Shown here piece by piece: positions 15,493 through 24,824 of a stretch of DNA of 64,000 bases. The notes under the pieces are model-generated. The model saw only the letters and a list, made by a program, of their open reading frames with translations. It had not been told where the DNA came from and did no database searches. The stretch comes from Alphaproteobacteria bacterium (GTDB taxonomy: Bacteria; Pseudomonadota; Alphaproteobacteria; Ferrovibrionales; Ferrovibrionaceae): assembly GCA_026126165.1 (NCBI GenBank), contig JAHCJR010000005.1:1-64000 (forward strand), given 5' to 3'. Within the stretch, counting starts at the first letter, position 1. Each line of letters begins with the position of its first letter. Position numbers and translations under genes: made by a program.

Positions 15493-16269
15493 ATGTTCAA
15501 GCCCCTCCAGCCGGTCTCCGGCGCGGCCAAGGTGATTCTCGGCATCGCCTTCTTCGTGCTGTTCGTCGGCGCCTGGAGCATCGCCACTTTCGGCGGCCAC
15601 GTCCCGCCGACCTTTCTCGCCGATCCGGCGACGATGGTGCGCGAGGCGATCAATCTCTTCGTCGAGTTCAATTTCGCCTACGACATCGCCATCACCGTCT
15701 GGCGGGTGGTCGGCGGGTTCGTGCTCGCGGCGATCGTCGCGCTGCCGCTCGGCATTCTGATGGGCACCTACAAGGCTGTTGAGGCGTTTCTCGAACCCTT
15801 CGTTTCCTTTGCCAGATATCTGCCCGCTTCCGCCTTCATCCCGCTGCTGATCCTGTGGGCGGGCATCGGCGAGACCCAGAAACTGCTGGTTATTTTCATC
15901 GGCTCGGTGTTCCAGATCATCCTTATGGTTGCGGTGACGGTGGGCTCCGTCCGGCGCGACCTGGTGGAGGCGGCCTACACGCTCGGCGCGCGCGATAGCG
16001 GCATCATCCGCCGCGTGCTCATTCCCGCCAGCGCGCCCGACATCGCCGAAATCCTCCGCCTCGTCCTGGGCTGGGCCTGGACCTACGTGATCGTAGCGGA
16101 GCTGATCGGCTCCTCGTCGGGCATCGGGCATATGATCGTGGACAGCCAGGCGCTGCTCAATACCGGCCAGATCATCTTCGGCATCATCGTGATCGGCTGC
16201 ATCGGCCTCGTCTCCGACTTCCTGTTCAAGGCGGCGAACCGCCGGCTCTTTCCCTGGAGCCTTGCTTGA
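15493..16269 (+). CDS. NitT/TauT-type ABC transporter permease
   Basis: The protein has 258 residues and about six membrane helices. It has the EAA-type cytoplasmic loop EAAYTLGARDSGIIRRVLIP followed by A, the contact site for the ATPase. The C-terminal GLVSDFLFKAANRRLFPWS is typical of SsuC/TauC-like permeases. It forms the membrane channel for the binding protein encoded at 14494. Its TGA overlaps the TTG start of the ATPase gene, indicating translational coupling. Confidence 0.92.
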   Translation: MFKPLQPVSGAAKVILGIAFFVLFVGAWSIATFGGHVPPTFLADPATMVREAINLFVEFNFAYDIAITVWRVVGGFVLAAIVALPLGILMGTYKAVEAFLEPFVSFARYLPASAFIPLLILWAGIGETQKLLVIFIGSVFQIILMVAVTVGSVRRDLVEAAYTLGARDSGIIRRVLIPASAPDIAEILRLVLGWAWTYVIVAELIGSSSGIGHMIVDSQALLNTGQIIFGIIVIGCIGLVSDFLFKAANRRLFPWSLA

Positions 16270-17042
16270 GCAAGCTGGTCATCGACGGCGTCAATCGCAT
16301 CTTTCCGGGCGTGCGCGGCGCGGTGCCGACCGAGGCGCTCAAGCCGACCAGCCTGGAGGTGCAGGACAACGACTTCATCACCATCCTGGGTCCTTCGGGA
16401 TGCGGCAAGTCCACCTTGCTGCGCATCGTGGCCGGTCTCGACCGGCCGACCGCGGGGCGCGTGCTGCTGGATGGCGAGCCGGTGCTGGCGCCGGGACCCG
16501 AGCGCGGCATGGTGTTCCAGTCCTACACGCTTTTTCCCTGGCTGACAGTGCAGCAGAACATCTGCTTCGGCTTGCGGGAGAAGGGCGTTCCGCCCGCCCG
16601 CCAGCAGGAAATCGCCGCCCACTATGTCGGGCGCGTCGGCCTCAGGGGCTTCGAGCACCATTATCCGAAGATGCTTTCGGGCGGCATGCAGCAGCGTACC
16701 GCCATCGCGCGCGCACTCGCCAACGATCCGAAGATCCTGCTGCTCGACGAGCCCTTCGGCGCCCTCGACAACCAGACACGCTCCTTGATGCAGGAGCTTC
16801 TGCTCGGTATCTGGGAGCAGGACCGCAAGACCGTCCTCTTCGTGACCCACGATATCGAGGAGGCCATCTTCATGGCGAATCGCGTGGTGGTGATGACGGC
16901 GCGGCCGGGGCGCATCAAATGCGACCTGGCCATCGATCTGCCGCATCCGCGCCACTACACGATCAAGACCTCGCCGGAATTCTCCGCCTACAAGGCGCGG
17001 CTGACCGAGGAGATCCGCGTCGAATCTCTCAAGGTCACCTGA
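16266..17042 (+). CDS. NitT/TauT-type ABC transporter ATP-binding protein (TTG start)
   Basis: The protein has 258 residues with a complete nucleotide-binding domain: Walker A GPSGCGKST, Q-loop region FQSYTLFPW, signature LSGGMQQR, Walker B ILLLDEPFGALD and H-loop VTHDIEEA. It energises the transporter of the two preceding genes. The start is TTG at 16266 in a TTGA overlap with the permease stop. No in-frame ATG lies before the conserved core begins. A long hairpin follows the stop. Confidence 0.92.
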   Translation: MSKLVIDGVNRIFPGVRGAVPTEALKPTSLEVQDNDFITILGPSGCGKSTLLRIVAGLDRPTAGRVLLDGEPVLAPGPERGMVFQSYTLFPWLTVQQNICFGLREKGVPPARQQEIAAHYVGRVGLRGFEHHYPKMLSGGMQQRTAIARALANDPKILLLDEPFGALDNQTRSLMQELLLGIWEQDRKTVLFVTHDIEEAIFMANRVVVMTARPGRIKCDLAIDLPHPRHYTIKTSPEFSAYKARLTEEIRVESLKVT

Positions 17043-17043
17043 G

Positions 17044-17076
17044 GCGGCGGAGGCGGCGGCATCCCGCCTCCGCCGC
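17044..17076. terminator. Hairpin between convergent ABC and superoxide dismutase genes
   Basis: A 13-bp perfect stem (GCGGCGGAGGCGG with CCGCCTCCGCCGC) encloses a 7-nt loop and starts 2 nt after the ABC ATPase stop. It lies 8 bp from the sodB stop on the other strand, so it could end both transcripts. No T-tract is present on either side, so intrinsic termination would be weak or Rho-assisted. Confidence 0.55.
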
Positions 17077-17084
17077 GCCGGGCT

Positions 17085-17678
17085 TCAGGCGAGATTTCGG
17101 TTGGCGAAGTCCCAGTTCACCAGGTGCTCGAGATAGGCGGCGACGAAATCGGGTCGCCGGTTCTGGTAATCGATGTAGTAGGCATGCTCCCAGACATCGA
17201 TGGTAAGCAGCGCCGTCTGGCCATGGACCATGGGCAGATCGGCATTGCCCGTCTTGGTGATCTTGAGCTTGCCGGCATCGAGCACGAGCCAGGCCCAGCC
17301 GGAGCCGAACTGGGTGAGCGCCGCCTGCTTGAAGGCTTCCGCGAACTTGTCATAGCCACCGAGATCGCTGTCGATCTTCGCGGCGATTGCCCCGGTCGGC
17401 TTGCCGCCGCCCTTGGGCTTCATCGAGTGCCAGAAGAAGGTGTGGTTCCAGATCTGCGCCGCATTGTTGAAAATGCCGGCCATGTCCGCCTTGCCGGCAC
17501 TCTCGCGAATCAGTTCCTCGAGACCCTTTCCGGCATTCGGGCCGTCCTTGACCAGATTGTTCAGGTTGGTGACATAGGCCTGGTGGTGCTTGCCGTGGTG
17601 GAATTCGAGGGTGCGGGCCGATATGTGCGGCTCCAGCGCGGACTTGTCGTACGGCAGGACCGGTAATTCAAACGCCAT
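17085..17678 (-). CDS. sodB: Superoxide dismutase, Fe type
   Basis: The protein has 197 residues, standard for cytoplasmic Fe/Mn superoxide dismutases. Metal ligands His27 (EFHHGKHH), His79 (WNHTFFWHSM), Asp161 and His165 (DVWEHAYYIDY) are all present. The AAQIWNHTFFWHSMKP and FGSGWAWLV segments are of the Fe-enzyme type, so Fe is inferred; cambialistic use cannot be excluded. It converts superoxide to peroxide and oxygen. It is monocistronic between two ABC transporter loci and has no evident link to them. Confidence 0.95.
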   Translation of the reverse strand: MAFELPVLPYDKSALEPHISARTLEFHHGKHHQAYVTNLNNLVKDGPNAGKGLEELIRESAGKADMAGIFNNAAQIWNHTFFWHSMKPKGGGKPTGAIAAKIDSDLGGYDKFAEAFKQAALTQFGSGWAWLVLDAGKLKITKTGNADLPMVHGQTALLTIDVWEHAYYIDYQNRRPDFVAAYLEHLVNWDFANRNLA

Positions 17679-17884
17679 GGTTGTGAATCCCCCATCGATT
17701 TCGGGTTGATTGCGGGACGTGTCAGGGATGAAAGGCGGGCGGGCGCAACGTGGCCCGCCGCCATTCCCTACCTAGGCATTGCCGCCGCTTCCGTCAACCG
17801 CCGAGGCGGGATTGCAGGGTTGCAATCACCTGCGGCAATCGCGATGCTGGCGGACGGCCGCCATGGCCCGCGGGAGCGTCGACC

Positions 17885-18670
17885 ATGCAGCCCTTCATCC
17901 ATGTTCGCGACGTGCAGAAGCGCTACGACACCGGCGATGGCGGCGTGCTGGCAATTGCCAAGGTGAGCTTCGATGTCGCCGCCGGCGAGTTCGTGACCGT
18001 GGTTGGGCCGTCCGGCTGCGGCAAGTCGACCCTGCTCAAGATGATGTGCGGCCTGATCGAACCGACTTCGGGCGAACTGGTCATTGGCGGGGCAGGCCAT
18101 GAGTTCCGCCCGGGACACGATATCGGCATGGTGTTCCAGCAGCCGCTCCTGCTCAAATGGCGCACCATCGAGGACAACCTGTTGTTGCCGGTGGAATTCC
18201 TCGGCGAGCGCCGCGAGAGTTTTCGCCCGCGCGCCCGCGCGTTGCTCAAGCTAGTCGGGCTGGATGGGTTCGAGGGCAAGCACCCCTATGAACTGTCCGG
18301 CGGCATGCAGCAGCGAGCCTCGATCTGTCGTGCGCTGATCCATTCGCCTAAGCTCCTCCTCATGGACGAGCCGTTCGGCGCGCTCGATGCGCTGACGCGC
18401 GAGCGCATGAACCTGGAATTGCAGCGCGTCTGGATGGAGGAACGCAAGACCGTCATCTTCATCACGCATGACATCCAGGAAGCGGTGTTTCTTGCCGACC
18501 GCGTGATCGTGCTGACGGCGCGCCCGGCGGAGATGGCGGCGGCGATCGATATCGAACTGCCGCGCCCGCGCCGCCTCGCCATGAAGACGACGCCGGAATT
18601 CGGCGCCTATTGCCGCCGCCTCTATGATCTCCTGGGCTTCCAGGAGGAAGAGGCGGCGGCATCGGCCTAG
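17885..18670 (+). CDS. ABC transporter ATP-binding protein (SsuB/TauB-like)
   Basis: The protein has 261 residues with Walker A GPSGCGKST, signature LSGGMQQR, Walker B LLLMDEPFGALDAL and H-loop ITHDIQEA, closely like the ATPase at 16266. It is the only ATPase near the binding protein (18678) and permease (19692) genes, but these are encoded on the opposite strand and face it tail to tail. ATG 17885 is used; an upstream open frame from 17750 lacks conserved sequence. The three genes probably form one transporter with its ATPase separately transcribed. Confidence 0.88.
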   Translation: MQPFIHVRDVQKRYDTGDGGVLAIAKVSFDVAAGEFVTVVGPSGCGKSTLLKMMCGLIEPTSGELVIGGAGHEFRPGHDIGMVFQQPLLLKWRTIEDNLLLPVEFLGERRESFRPRARALLKLVGLDGFEGKHPYELSGGMQQRASICRALIHSPKLLLMDEPFGALDALTRERMNLELQRVWMEERKTVIFITHDIQEAVFLADRVIVLTARPAEMAAAIDIELPRPRRLAMKTTPEFGAYCRRLYDLLGFQEEEAAASA

Positions 18671-18677
18671 CCGGGGA

Positions 18678-19664
18678 CTAGCTCTTTGGCGTGATCTTCG
18701 TCAGGAGGTCGTTGGTGAAGGCCTCTTCCGGCGTCACCTTGCGCGGCATGTTGCCGCCGGAGAAGGTGAGGTCGATGGTCTCCTGCATGACTTCCTTCGA
18801 CATCCAGCCGAGACCGTTCTTGCGTGTGCGCTCGGTCGCGACCAGGTCGGCGACCAGCGCGAAATTCTGCATATAGACCTTCTTGTCGACACCCTGCTGA
18901 ACCTCCGCCGCCAGCGCATCGACGGCAGCCTGCGGGTTCTCCAGCGCATCCCGCCAGCCTTCGTAGGTGGCCTTGAGGAAGCCGCGGATCAGATCGGGCT
19001 TCTGCTTGAGCAGATCGGTATGGACGAAGTAGGCATGCGCATAGGTGGCCACGCCATGATCGGCGAACAGCATGTGGCCTAGATTCTCCGCGCCGACCGC
19101 CGCCTCCATCAGACCGCGTCCGGTATAGAGTTCAAAGACGGCATCCACCGACTTGCCGGCGAGGATCGCCTGCTTGCCCTGCGGCTGCACGTTGACGAGA
19201 TCGATTGCGGCGGGATCGATGCCGTTCGCCTTGGCGAAGGAGGGCCAGAGCAGCCGGTGCGAATCGCCCGGCGGGGCTGCGATCTTCTTGCCGACCAGAT
19301 CCTTCGGCCCCTTGATGCCGGAGGACTTGAGGAAGAAAATGTTGCTCGGCCCCTTGTCGAAAACGATGCCGACCAGGCGCAGATCCGCGCCCTTGGAGAT
19401 CGCGGTGACGACGGTCGGCGTGTCGGCGATGCCGAACTCCGCCTGCTTTAGCTGTATCTTCTGCGCGGAATCGGCGCTGCCCTGCCCGCGCACGATGGTG
19501 AGGTCGATCTTCTCCCGCGCGTAGTAGCCCTTCTGCTTGGCGAGGTAGATCGGCGTATGATCGGCGCTTGGAAACCAGTTGAGTTGCAGGGTTGCCTTTT
19601 CCTGCGCCAGCGCGGAACCGGCCATGACGGCCAGGGCCGCGGCAAACGATGCCAGTCGCAACAT
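18678..19664 (-). CDS. NMT1/THI5-like ABC transporter substrate-binding protein
   Basis: The protein has 328 residues with signal peptide ending SALA|QE. The mature start TLQLNWFPSADHTPIYLAKQ and GYYAREKIDLTIV, followed by PGDSHRLLWPSFAKANG, fit the NMT1/THI5-like group that binds pyrimidine precursors of thiamine and other small heterocycles; the ligand is an inference. It starts the minus-strand unit's downstream half: the permease gene lies just upstream (27-nt gap). It is convergent with the ATPase gene across 7 bp. Confidence 0.88.
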   Translation of the reverse strand: MLRLASFAAALAVMAGSALAQEKATLQLNWFPSADHTPIYLAKQKGYYAREKIDLTIVRGQGSADSAQKIQLKQAEFGIADTPTVVTAISKGADLRLVGIVFDKGPSNIFFLKSSGIKGPKDLVGKKIAAPPGDSHRLLWPSFAKANGIDPAAIDLVNVQPQGKQAILAGKSVDAVFELYTGRGLMEAAVGAENLGHMLFADHGVATYAHAYFVHTDLLKQKPDLIRGFLKATYEGWRDALENPQAAVDALAAEVQQGVDKKVYMQNFALVADLVATERTRKNGLGWMSKEVMQETIDLTFSGGNMPRKVTPEEAFTNDLLTKITPKS

Positions 19665-19691
19665 GCCTCGTTCTCCCCTTCCGGAAATATG

Positions 19692-20480
19692 TCAGCGTCC
19701 TGCCTGGCTCCGGAACTCCCAGGGCATGACCAGCCGCTCCACGATCGCGACCAGCCCGAACAGGGCCAGCCCGAGGAACGAAATGAGAAGCAGCGCGGCG
19801 AAGATCGCCGGTGTCGAGAGCGTGACGCCGGCAGCGATGATGAGTGAGCCCAGGCCGCGGTCGGAAGCCACGAACTCGCCCACGATGGCGCCGACCACGG
19901 CGAGGCTGGCCGAGACTTTAAGTCCGGAGAAAATGTGCGGCAGCGCGTTCGGGAAGCGGATCTTGGCGAAGACCTGCAGCCGCCCGCCGCGCAGCACCCG
20001 CGCGAGGTCGAGCAGTTCCGGCTCGATCAGGCTCAGTCCTGCCGCGGTCGAGATGACCACGGGAAAGAAGGCGACCGTGACCGCAATGACGATGTTGGGC
20101 CAGACGCCGAAGCCCATCCAGATGACGAATAGTGGCGCCAGCGCCACCTTGGGCAGGGTGTTGAAGAGCACGAGCAGCGGCAGCATCGTACGCTCGACCC
20201 ACGGGTTCCACACGATCATCACGCCGAGCAGGACCCCCAGCACCGCCGAGATTACGAAGGCGCCGACGATCTCGTAAGTGGTGACGAGGATATGCTGCCC
20301 CCAGTGGTAGCTCGGATCGCCGAAGGCGGCGATCGCGCGCAGCGGTGTCGGCAGGATGAACTCCTTTACCTCCCATGCCACCACCGCCCAGTGCCAGAGC
20401 AGCAGCAACAGGAGAAGCGCCGCGCTGGCCGGGCCATAGCGCCGAAGCAGCAGGCGCAGTCCATCGCTTAACCCGCGCAT
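19692..20480 (-). CDS. NitT/TauT-type ABC transporter permease
   Basis: The protein has 262 residues with about six hydrophobic helices and the cytoplasmic ATPase-contact loop (LARVLRGGRLQVFAKIRFPN). The N-terminal helix LLLLLLLWHWAVVAWEV and the C-terminal ALFGLVAIVERLVMPWE match SsuC/ThiX-like permeases. It is the first gene of the permease/binding-protein unit and probably pairs with the ATPase encoded at 17885. Confidence 0.9.
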   Translation of the reverse strand: MRGLSDGLRLLLRRYGPASAALLLLLLLWHWAVVAWEVKEFILPTPLRAIAAFGDPSYHWGQHILVTTYEIVGAFVISAVLGVLLGVMIVWNPWVERTMLPLLVLFNTLPKVALAPLFVIWMGFGVWPNIVIAVTVAFFPVVISTAAGLSLIEPELLDLARVLRGGRLQVFAKIRFPNALPHIFSGLKVSASLAVVGAIVGEFVASDRGLGSLIIAAGVTLSTPAIFAALLLISFLGLALFGLVAIVERLVMPWEFRSQAGR

Positions 20481-20631
20481 CGCCCTGGGCGCGTACCGTC
20501 GCCGCGCGTTCCCGACTTCATCATGGCGTCCCCCGTGCTTCCCGGATTATAACCATCCGGTTACTTGCGCCAAGTGCGGAGCGCGGCCCCCTGGCCGGCG
20601 CAACCGCCGCGGCCCGCGCTGGAGGAGATGC

Positions 20632-21612
20632 ATGCGTTATGTCGCACTTGGCCGCAGCGGCCTGATGGTGAGTGCCGTCTGTCTCGGCGGCAATTCCTGG
20701 GGGGCCGCCGGACGGCGCGCCTGGGGCGCTTTCGGTCTCGAGGAAAGCAAGCCCTTCTTCCGACGCGCCCTCGATGTCGGCATCAACTTCTTCGACACGG
20801 CAGACGCCTATAACGAAGGCGAGAGCGAGAGCATCATCGGCGAGACGCTGATCTCCTACGCGCCGCGGCACGAGATCGTCATCTCGACCAAGGTCGGCAT
20901 GAAGATGGGGCCGAAACCCAACGATGCCGGCATCGGCCGCAAGCACCTGATGCATGCGCTCGACCAGCAGCTCCGGCGGCTCAAGACCGACCATATCGAC
21001 CTCTACCAGCTTCATCGCCTCGATACGGTGACACCGCTCGAGGAGGTGATGGAGACGCTCGACATGATGGTGCGTGCCGGCAAGGTGCGCCATATCGGCG
21101 GCTCGGTCATGCCGGCCTACAAGTTCGCGCAGATGATCATGCTGGCCGACTGGAAGGGCGTTGCCCGGCCAATTGCCATGCAGAACCTCTACAACCTGGT
21201 GCAGCGCGAGGAAGAGCGGGAAATGAACCGCCTCTGCGCCGAACAGGGCGTCGGCCTCATTCCCTTCAGCCCGCTCGCCCGCGGCTTCCTCGCCGCCAAC
21301 CGCGCCCGTGGCGGGGGCGGGGCGACCGAGCGGGCGAAGGAAGACCAGATCGCGCGCCGGATGGAACTGCGCGACTGCGATTTCGCCATCGCCGACCAGG
21401 TCGCGGCGATCGCTGCCGCGCGCGGCATAAAGCCGACCCAGGTGGCGCTCGCCTGGCTGCTTTCCAAGCCGGCCGTCGTCTCGCCCATCATCGGCGCGAC
21501 CAGGCCGGAGTATCTCGACGATGCGGCGGCGGCGAGCGAGATCCGCCTGAGCACCGAGGAGATCGCGAGCCTCGAGACGCCCTATGTCTTCCGGGCCCCG
21601 CCGGCCGACTGA
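20632..21612 (+). CDS. Aldo/keto reductase
   Basis: The protein has 326 residues in a TIM-barrel arrangement. It starts MRYVALGRSGLMVSAVCLGG and has the catalytic tetrad: Asp and Tyr in DTADAYNEGESE, Lys in STKVGMKMG and His in LYQLHRLD. A C-terminal GATRPEYLDDA block contacts NADPH. The length and QREEEREM segment fit the YajO/Kv-beta-like group. Substrate is unknown. ATG 20632 follows GGAGGAGATGC. It is divergent from the ABC permease gene. Confidence 0.92.
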   Translation: MRYVALGRSGLMVSAVCLGGNSWGAAGRRAWGAFGLEESKPFFRRALDVGINFFDTADAYNEGESESIIGETLISYAPRHEIVISTKVGMKMGPKPNDAGIGRKHLMHALDQQLRRLKTDHIDLYQLHRLDTVTPLEEVMETLDMMVRAGKVRHIGGSVMPAYKFAQMIMLADWKGVARPIAMQNLYNLVQREEEREMNRLCAEQGVGLIPFSPLARGFLAANRARGGGGATERAKEDQIARRMELRDCDFAIADQVAAIAAARGIKPTQVALAWLLSKPAVVSPIIGATRPEYLDDAAAASEIRLSTEEIASLETPYVFRAPPAD

Positions 21613-21622
21613 AGGAGCGCGC

Positions 21623-23107
21623 TCAGGCCCGGCGGCGCAGCCGCAGCAGCATCGGTCCGATCAGGGCGAGGAGGGCCAGCGCCAGCAGCGTGGCGGAGAG
21701 CGGCTTGCTCAGAAAGACCGTGAGATCGCCGCCCGAGATGGTCATGGCGCGGCGGAACTCCTGTTCCGCCAGCGGCCCGAGAATGAGGCCGATGATGACC
21801 GGCGCGGTGGGGAAATCGAAGCGGCGCATCAGGTAGCCCATGCCGCCCATGGCGTAGAGCAGCAGGAGATCGACCGGCGACTGGCTGATGCCGTAGGTAC
21901 CGATCGTGGCGAAGACGAGGATGCCGGCATAGAGCAGCGGCGCCGGTACGCTGAGGATGCGGACCCAAAGGCCGATCAGCGGCAGGTTGAGGACCAGCAG
22001 CATGGCATTGCCGATATAGAGGCTGGCGATCAGTCCCCAGACCAGATCGGCCTGATTCTGGAACAAGAGCGGTCCCGGGCTGATGCCGTAACTCTGGAAT
22101 GCGGACAGCATGATCGCGGCGGTGGCCGAGGTCGGCAGGCCGAGGGAGAGCATCGGCACCAGCACGCCGGCGGCGGAGGCATTGTTGGCGGCCTCCGGGC
22201 CGGCCACGCCCTCGATCGCCCCCTGGCCGAATTCCTCCGGCCTGCGCGAAAGCTTCTTCTCGACGAAATAGGAGATGAAGGTCGGGACTTCCGCGCCGCC
22301 GGCCGGCAGCGAGCCCAGCGGAAAGCCGATTGCCGAGCCGCGCAGCCACGCCTTCCATGATCGCCGCCAGTCATCGCGCGTCATCCAGAGCGAGCCGGAA
22401 ACCTTGAGCGGCGCCTGCTCCGCCGGTCGCGGATGGGCGGCAAGGAACAGCGCTTCGCCGACCGCGAACAGGCCGACCGCCACGACGATGACGTCGATGC
22501 CGTCGAGAAGCTCCGGCACGCCGAAGGTGAAGCGGGCCTGCCCGGTCTGCAGGTCGACGCCGATCAGGCCGAGAAACAGGCCGACCAGAAGTGCTGCCAG
22601 GCCGCGCAGCGCGGAGGCGCCGAGCATGGCCGAGACCGTCACGAAAGCCAGCACCATCAGCGAGAAATACTCCGCCGGGCCGAAGCGCAGCGCGAATTCG
22701 ACCACCAGCGGGGCGAGGAAGGTAAGGCCGAGCGTGCCCACGGTGCCGGCAACGAAAGAGCCGATGGCGGCGGTGGCCAGCGCCGGGCCGGCCCGGCCGC
22801 GCCGTGCCATGCGGTTGCCTTCGAGCGCGGTGACGATGGTGGCGCTCTCGCCCGGCGTATTGAGCAGGATCGAGGTGGTGGAGCCGCCATACATGGCGCC
22901 GTAGTAGATGCCGGCGAACAGGATGAAGGCACCTGTCGCATCGACCGAGAAGGTGATCGGCAGCAGCAGCGCGATGGTGAGCGCGGGACCAAGGCCCGGC
23001 AGCACGCCGACGGCGGTGCCGAGAAAGACGCCGACGAAGGCCCAGAGCAGGTTGAGCGGCGTCAGCGCCACCGCGAAGCCGTGCGCGAGCTGGCCGAGCG
23101 TCTCCAT
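21623..23107 (-). CDS. tctA: Tripartite tricarboxylate transporter permease TctA
   Basis: The protein has 494 residues and about 11-12 membrane spans. It shows the paired TctA signatures: [20 protein letters not shown] near the N-terminus, [20 protein letters not shown], and later [19 protein letters not shown] with PGPLLFQNQ. It is the large membrane subunit of a sodium-coupled TTT importer. Its ATG directly abuts the tctB stop (TGAATG), so translation is coupled. The third subunit, TctC, is encoded upstream. Substrate may be a carboxylate such as citrate, but the family is broad. Confidence 0.95.
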   Translation of the reverse strand: METLGQLAHGFAVALTPLNLLWAFVGVFLGTAVGVLPGLGPALTIALLLPITFSVDATGAFILFAGIYYGAMYGGSTTSILLNTPGESATIVTALEGNRMARRGRAGPALATAAIGSFVAGTVGTLGLTFLAPLVVEFALRFGPAEYFSLMVLAFVTVSAMLGASALRGLAALLVGLFLGLIGVDLQTGQARFTFGVPELLDGIDVIVVAVGLFAVGEALFLAAHPRPAEQAPLKVSGSLWMTRDDWRRSWKAWLRGSAIGFPLGSLPAGGAEVPTFISYFVEKKLSRRPEEFGQGAIEGVAGPEAANNASAAGVLVPMLSLGLPTSATAAIMLSAFQSYGISPGPLLFQNQADLVWGLIASLYIGNAMLLVLNLPLIGLWVRILSVPAPLLYAGILVFATIGTYGISQSPVDLLLLYAMGGMGYLMRRFDFPTAPVIIGLILGPLAEQEFRRAMTISGGDLTVFLSKPLSATLLALALLALIGPMLLRLRRRA

Positions 23108-23587
23108 TCAGAAGAGCCGCTCGATCAGGCCGCGACCGAGCGAGATGCCGAGCAGGCCGGCAAAACCCGCATAGGCGACCCCCGCGAGCGCGAGGCCGGC
23201 CAGCCCGTCGCGCAGCGGCCGCTCCGAACCGAAGGCGCGCGCCACGCAGAGGAAGAGCACGGTCGAGGCAAGGATGAAGCCGGCCTCGCCGATCAGCGCC
23301 ACGTTCAGGGCGAGCCCTGCCAGCAGCCAGAGGACGGGCCGCGCCCGCACCGGCGCGAGGTCCGGTTCCGCCACGCCGTCGCGTCCGCCACCATGCAGCC
23401 CCCTGAGCACCAGGGCGAGGCCGAGCAGGAGCAGGCAGCCGCCGACCGCATAGGGAAAGGCCTGCGGCCCGACGCGGGCATAGAGCGGCGAGGCCGGCGC
23501 GCCCGCCGTCTCGAGGATGACGAGGCCTGCGAGCAGGACGAGGCCGGCGCCGATGAGCGTCTCTCCGAACGCGCGTCCGCCCGCCAT
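23108..23587 (-). CDS. tctB: Tripartite tricarboxylate transporter small permease TctB
   Basis: The protein has 159 residues and four hydrophobic spans: GAGLVLLAGLVILETAG, a second at FPYAVGGCLLLLGLALVL, a third pair at WLLAGLALNVALIGEAGFIL and the C-terminal LAGLALAGVAYAGFAGLLG. The PLYARVGPQAFPYAVG segment is typical of TctB. It lies between tctC (16-nt gap) and tctA (no gap), as in canonical TTT operons. Confidence 0.88.
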   Translation of the reverse strand: MAGGRAFGETLIGAGLVLLAGLVILETAGAPASPLYARVGPQAFPYAVGGCLLLLGLALVLRGLHGGGRDGVAEPDLAPVRARPVLWLLAGLALNVALIGEAGFILASTVLFLCVARAFGSERPLRDGLAGLALAGVAYAGFAGLLGISLGRGLIERLF

Positions 23588-23603
23588 GACGGCGCGCCGG
23601 CGG

Positions 23604-24581
23604 TCAGCTCGCGAGGCCGAGATCCTTCAGGATGGCGTGGATGCGCTCCGTCTCGGATGCGATATAGGCGCGGTAGCGGTCGCCGGGCAGGTAAATGTCG
23701 GTCCAGTCGTAGCGCTTGAGGATTTCCGCCCAGGCCGGCGACTTGACCATGCGGTCGACGAGGTCGAGCAGCGACTGGCGCTGGGCGTCGCTGATGCCGG
23801 GCGGGGCAAAGACGCCGCGCCAGTTGAAGAGTTCGACGTCGATGCCCTGTTCGCGCAGCGTCGGCACGTCGATGCCCGGCTGACGCTTGTCGGCAGAGAT
23901 GCCAAGCGCGCGCAGCTTGCCGGCGCGCACCTGCTCGCCGAACTCGCCCCAGCCGGAGATGCCGCAGCTCACCTGGTTGCCGAGCAGCGCCGCCTGCGCC
24001 GGCCCGCCGCCGGAATAGGCGACATAGGCGACCTTGCGCGGATCGCCGCCCGCCGCCTTGGCGATCATGCCGGCGAGGATATGGTCGGTGCCGCCGGCCG
24101 AGCCGCCGGCCCACGAGACCTTGGCCGGGTCCGCCTTGAAGGCGGCCACCAGGTCGGCCATCGAACGGAAGGGCGAGGCGGCGGGGACGACCACCACCTG
24201 GAACTCGCCGGTGAGGCGCGCGATCGGCGTCGTCTCGGTCAGGTTGTTGCGGGCCTTGTTGGCGATGATGGCGCCGACCATGACCATGCCGCCCACCATG
24301 AGGGCGTTGCCCTGACCCTTCCACTGGTTGATGAATTGCGGCAGGCCGACCGTGCCGCCGGCGCCGCCCACGTTGGTGATCTGCGCGCTCTTGATCAGCC
24401 CGGCGCTTTTCATCGCCATTTCCATGCTGCGCCCGGTCTGGTCCCAGCCGCCGCCCGGATTGGCCGGCACGAAGATGCGAAGCTGCTCGATCGCCTGGGC
24501 CAGGCCCGTGCGGATCGGCGCGGCGGCGGACGCGGAAGCCAGCAATCCTGTCGCCAGGACTTGGCGGCGGCTCCAGAGCAT
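23604..24581 (-). CDS. tctC: TctC/Bug-family substrate-binding protein
   Basis: The protein has 325 residues with an N-terminal export signal (RRQVLATGLLASASAAAP; paired arginines give it some Tat character). The mature part has FVPANPGGGWDQTGRSMEMA, the PNPPGG-like loop of Bug proteins, then SWAGGSAGGTDHILAGMIAK and YVAYSGGGPAQAALLGNQVS. It captures the ligand in the periplasm for TctAB. It is first in the tctCBA operon. The repeat DR1 lies immediately upstream, so the left edge of island 1 may have changed its promoter. Confidence 0.93.
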   Translation of the reverse strand: MLWSRRQVLATGLLASASAAAPIRTGLAQAIEQLRIFVPANPGGGWDQTGRSMEMAMKSAGLIKSAQITNVGGAGGTVGLPQFINQWKGQGNALMVGGMVMVGAIIANKARNNLTETTPIARLTGEFQVVVVPAASPFRSMADLVAAFKADPAKVSWAGGSAGGTDHILAGMIAKAAGGDPRKVAYVAYSGGGPAQAALLGNQVSCGISGWGEFGEQVRAGKLRALGISADKRQPGIDVPTLREQGIDVELFNWRGVFAPPGISDAQRQSLLDLVDRMVKSPAWAEILKRYDWTDIYLPGDRYRAYIASETERIHAILKDLGLAS

Positions 24582-24617
24582 GGCGGGTTCTCCCTTAGGT
24601 GTTCTCTCCCGGCCGCC

Positions 24618-24726
24618 AGCCTAGTCCTCCGCCGGCAACTTGCAAGGGCGCCGCTTGGCCGGCTATTCGGCCAGCAGGCGCGAGCGCTGCACGGCGTTGA
24701 GGCCGCTGGCGGCGCCCGCCACGCCC
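24618..24726. repeat. Direct repeat DR1, duplicated 3' end of the lipoprotein gene
   Basis: About 109 bp match 29597-29705 in the same orientation with about three mismatches (24627, 24714, 24717). The block contains the last ~21 codons of the minus-strand lipoprotein gene (stop at 24663-24665 in this copy) and ~40 bp of downstream DNA starting at CCTAG. The complete gene is at the other copy, so this one is the partial duplicate. It marks the left end of island 1. Confidence 0.9.
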
Positions 24727-24740
24727 GATGCGCCTACACC

Positions 24741-24803
24741 TTCTTGTCAGCAATTCTCATCGCCGCAACCGTCCTCTTTGGCGTTGACCGATGAGTCCTG
24801 AGC
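24741..24803. repeat. Left copy of a ~60-bp island-end repeat
   Basis: This stretch aligns with 29539-29599 in the same orientation with a few mismatches and small gaps; both contain TCATCGCCG, AACCGTC and end in ATGAGTCCTGAGC. In the right copy the terminal motif directly abuts CTAG of DR2. They look like ends of a lost insertion sequence; the identity of the element is not established. Confidence 0.6.
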
Positions 24804-24824
24804 TTGGGGACGCGGTGAGTGGCA

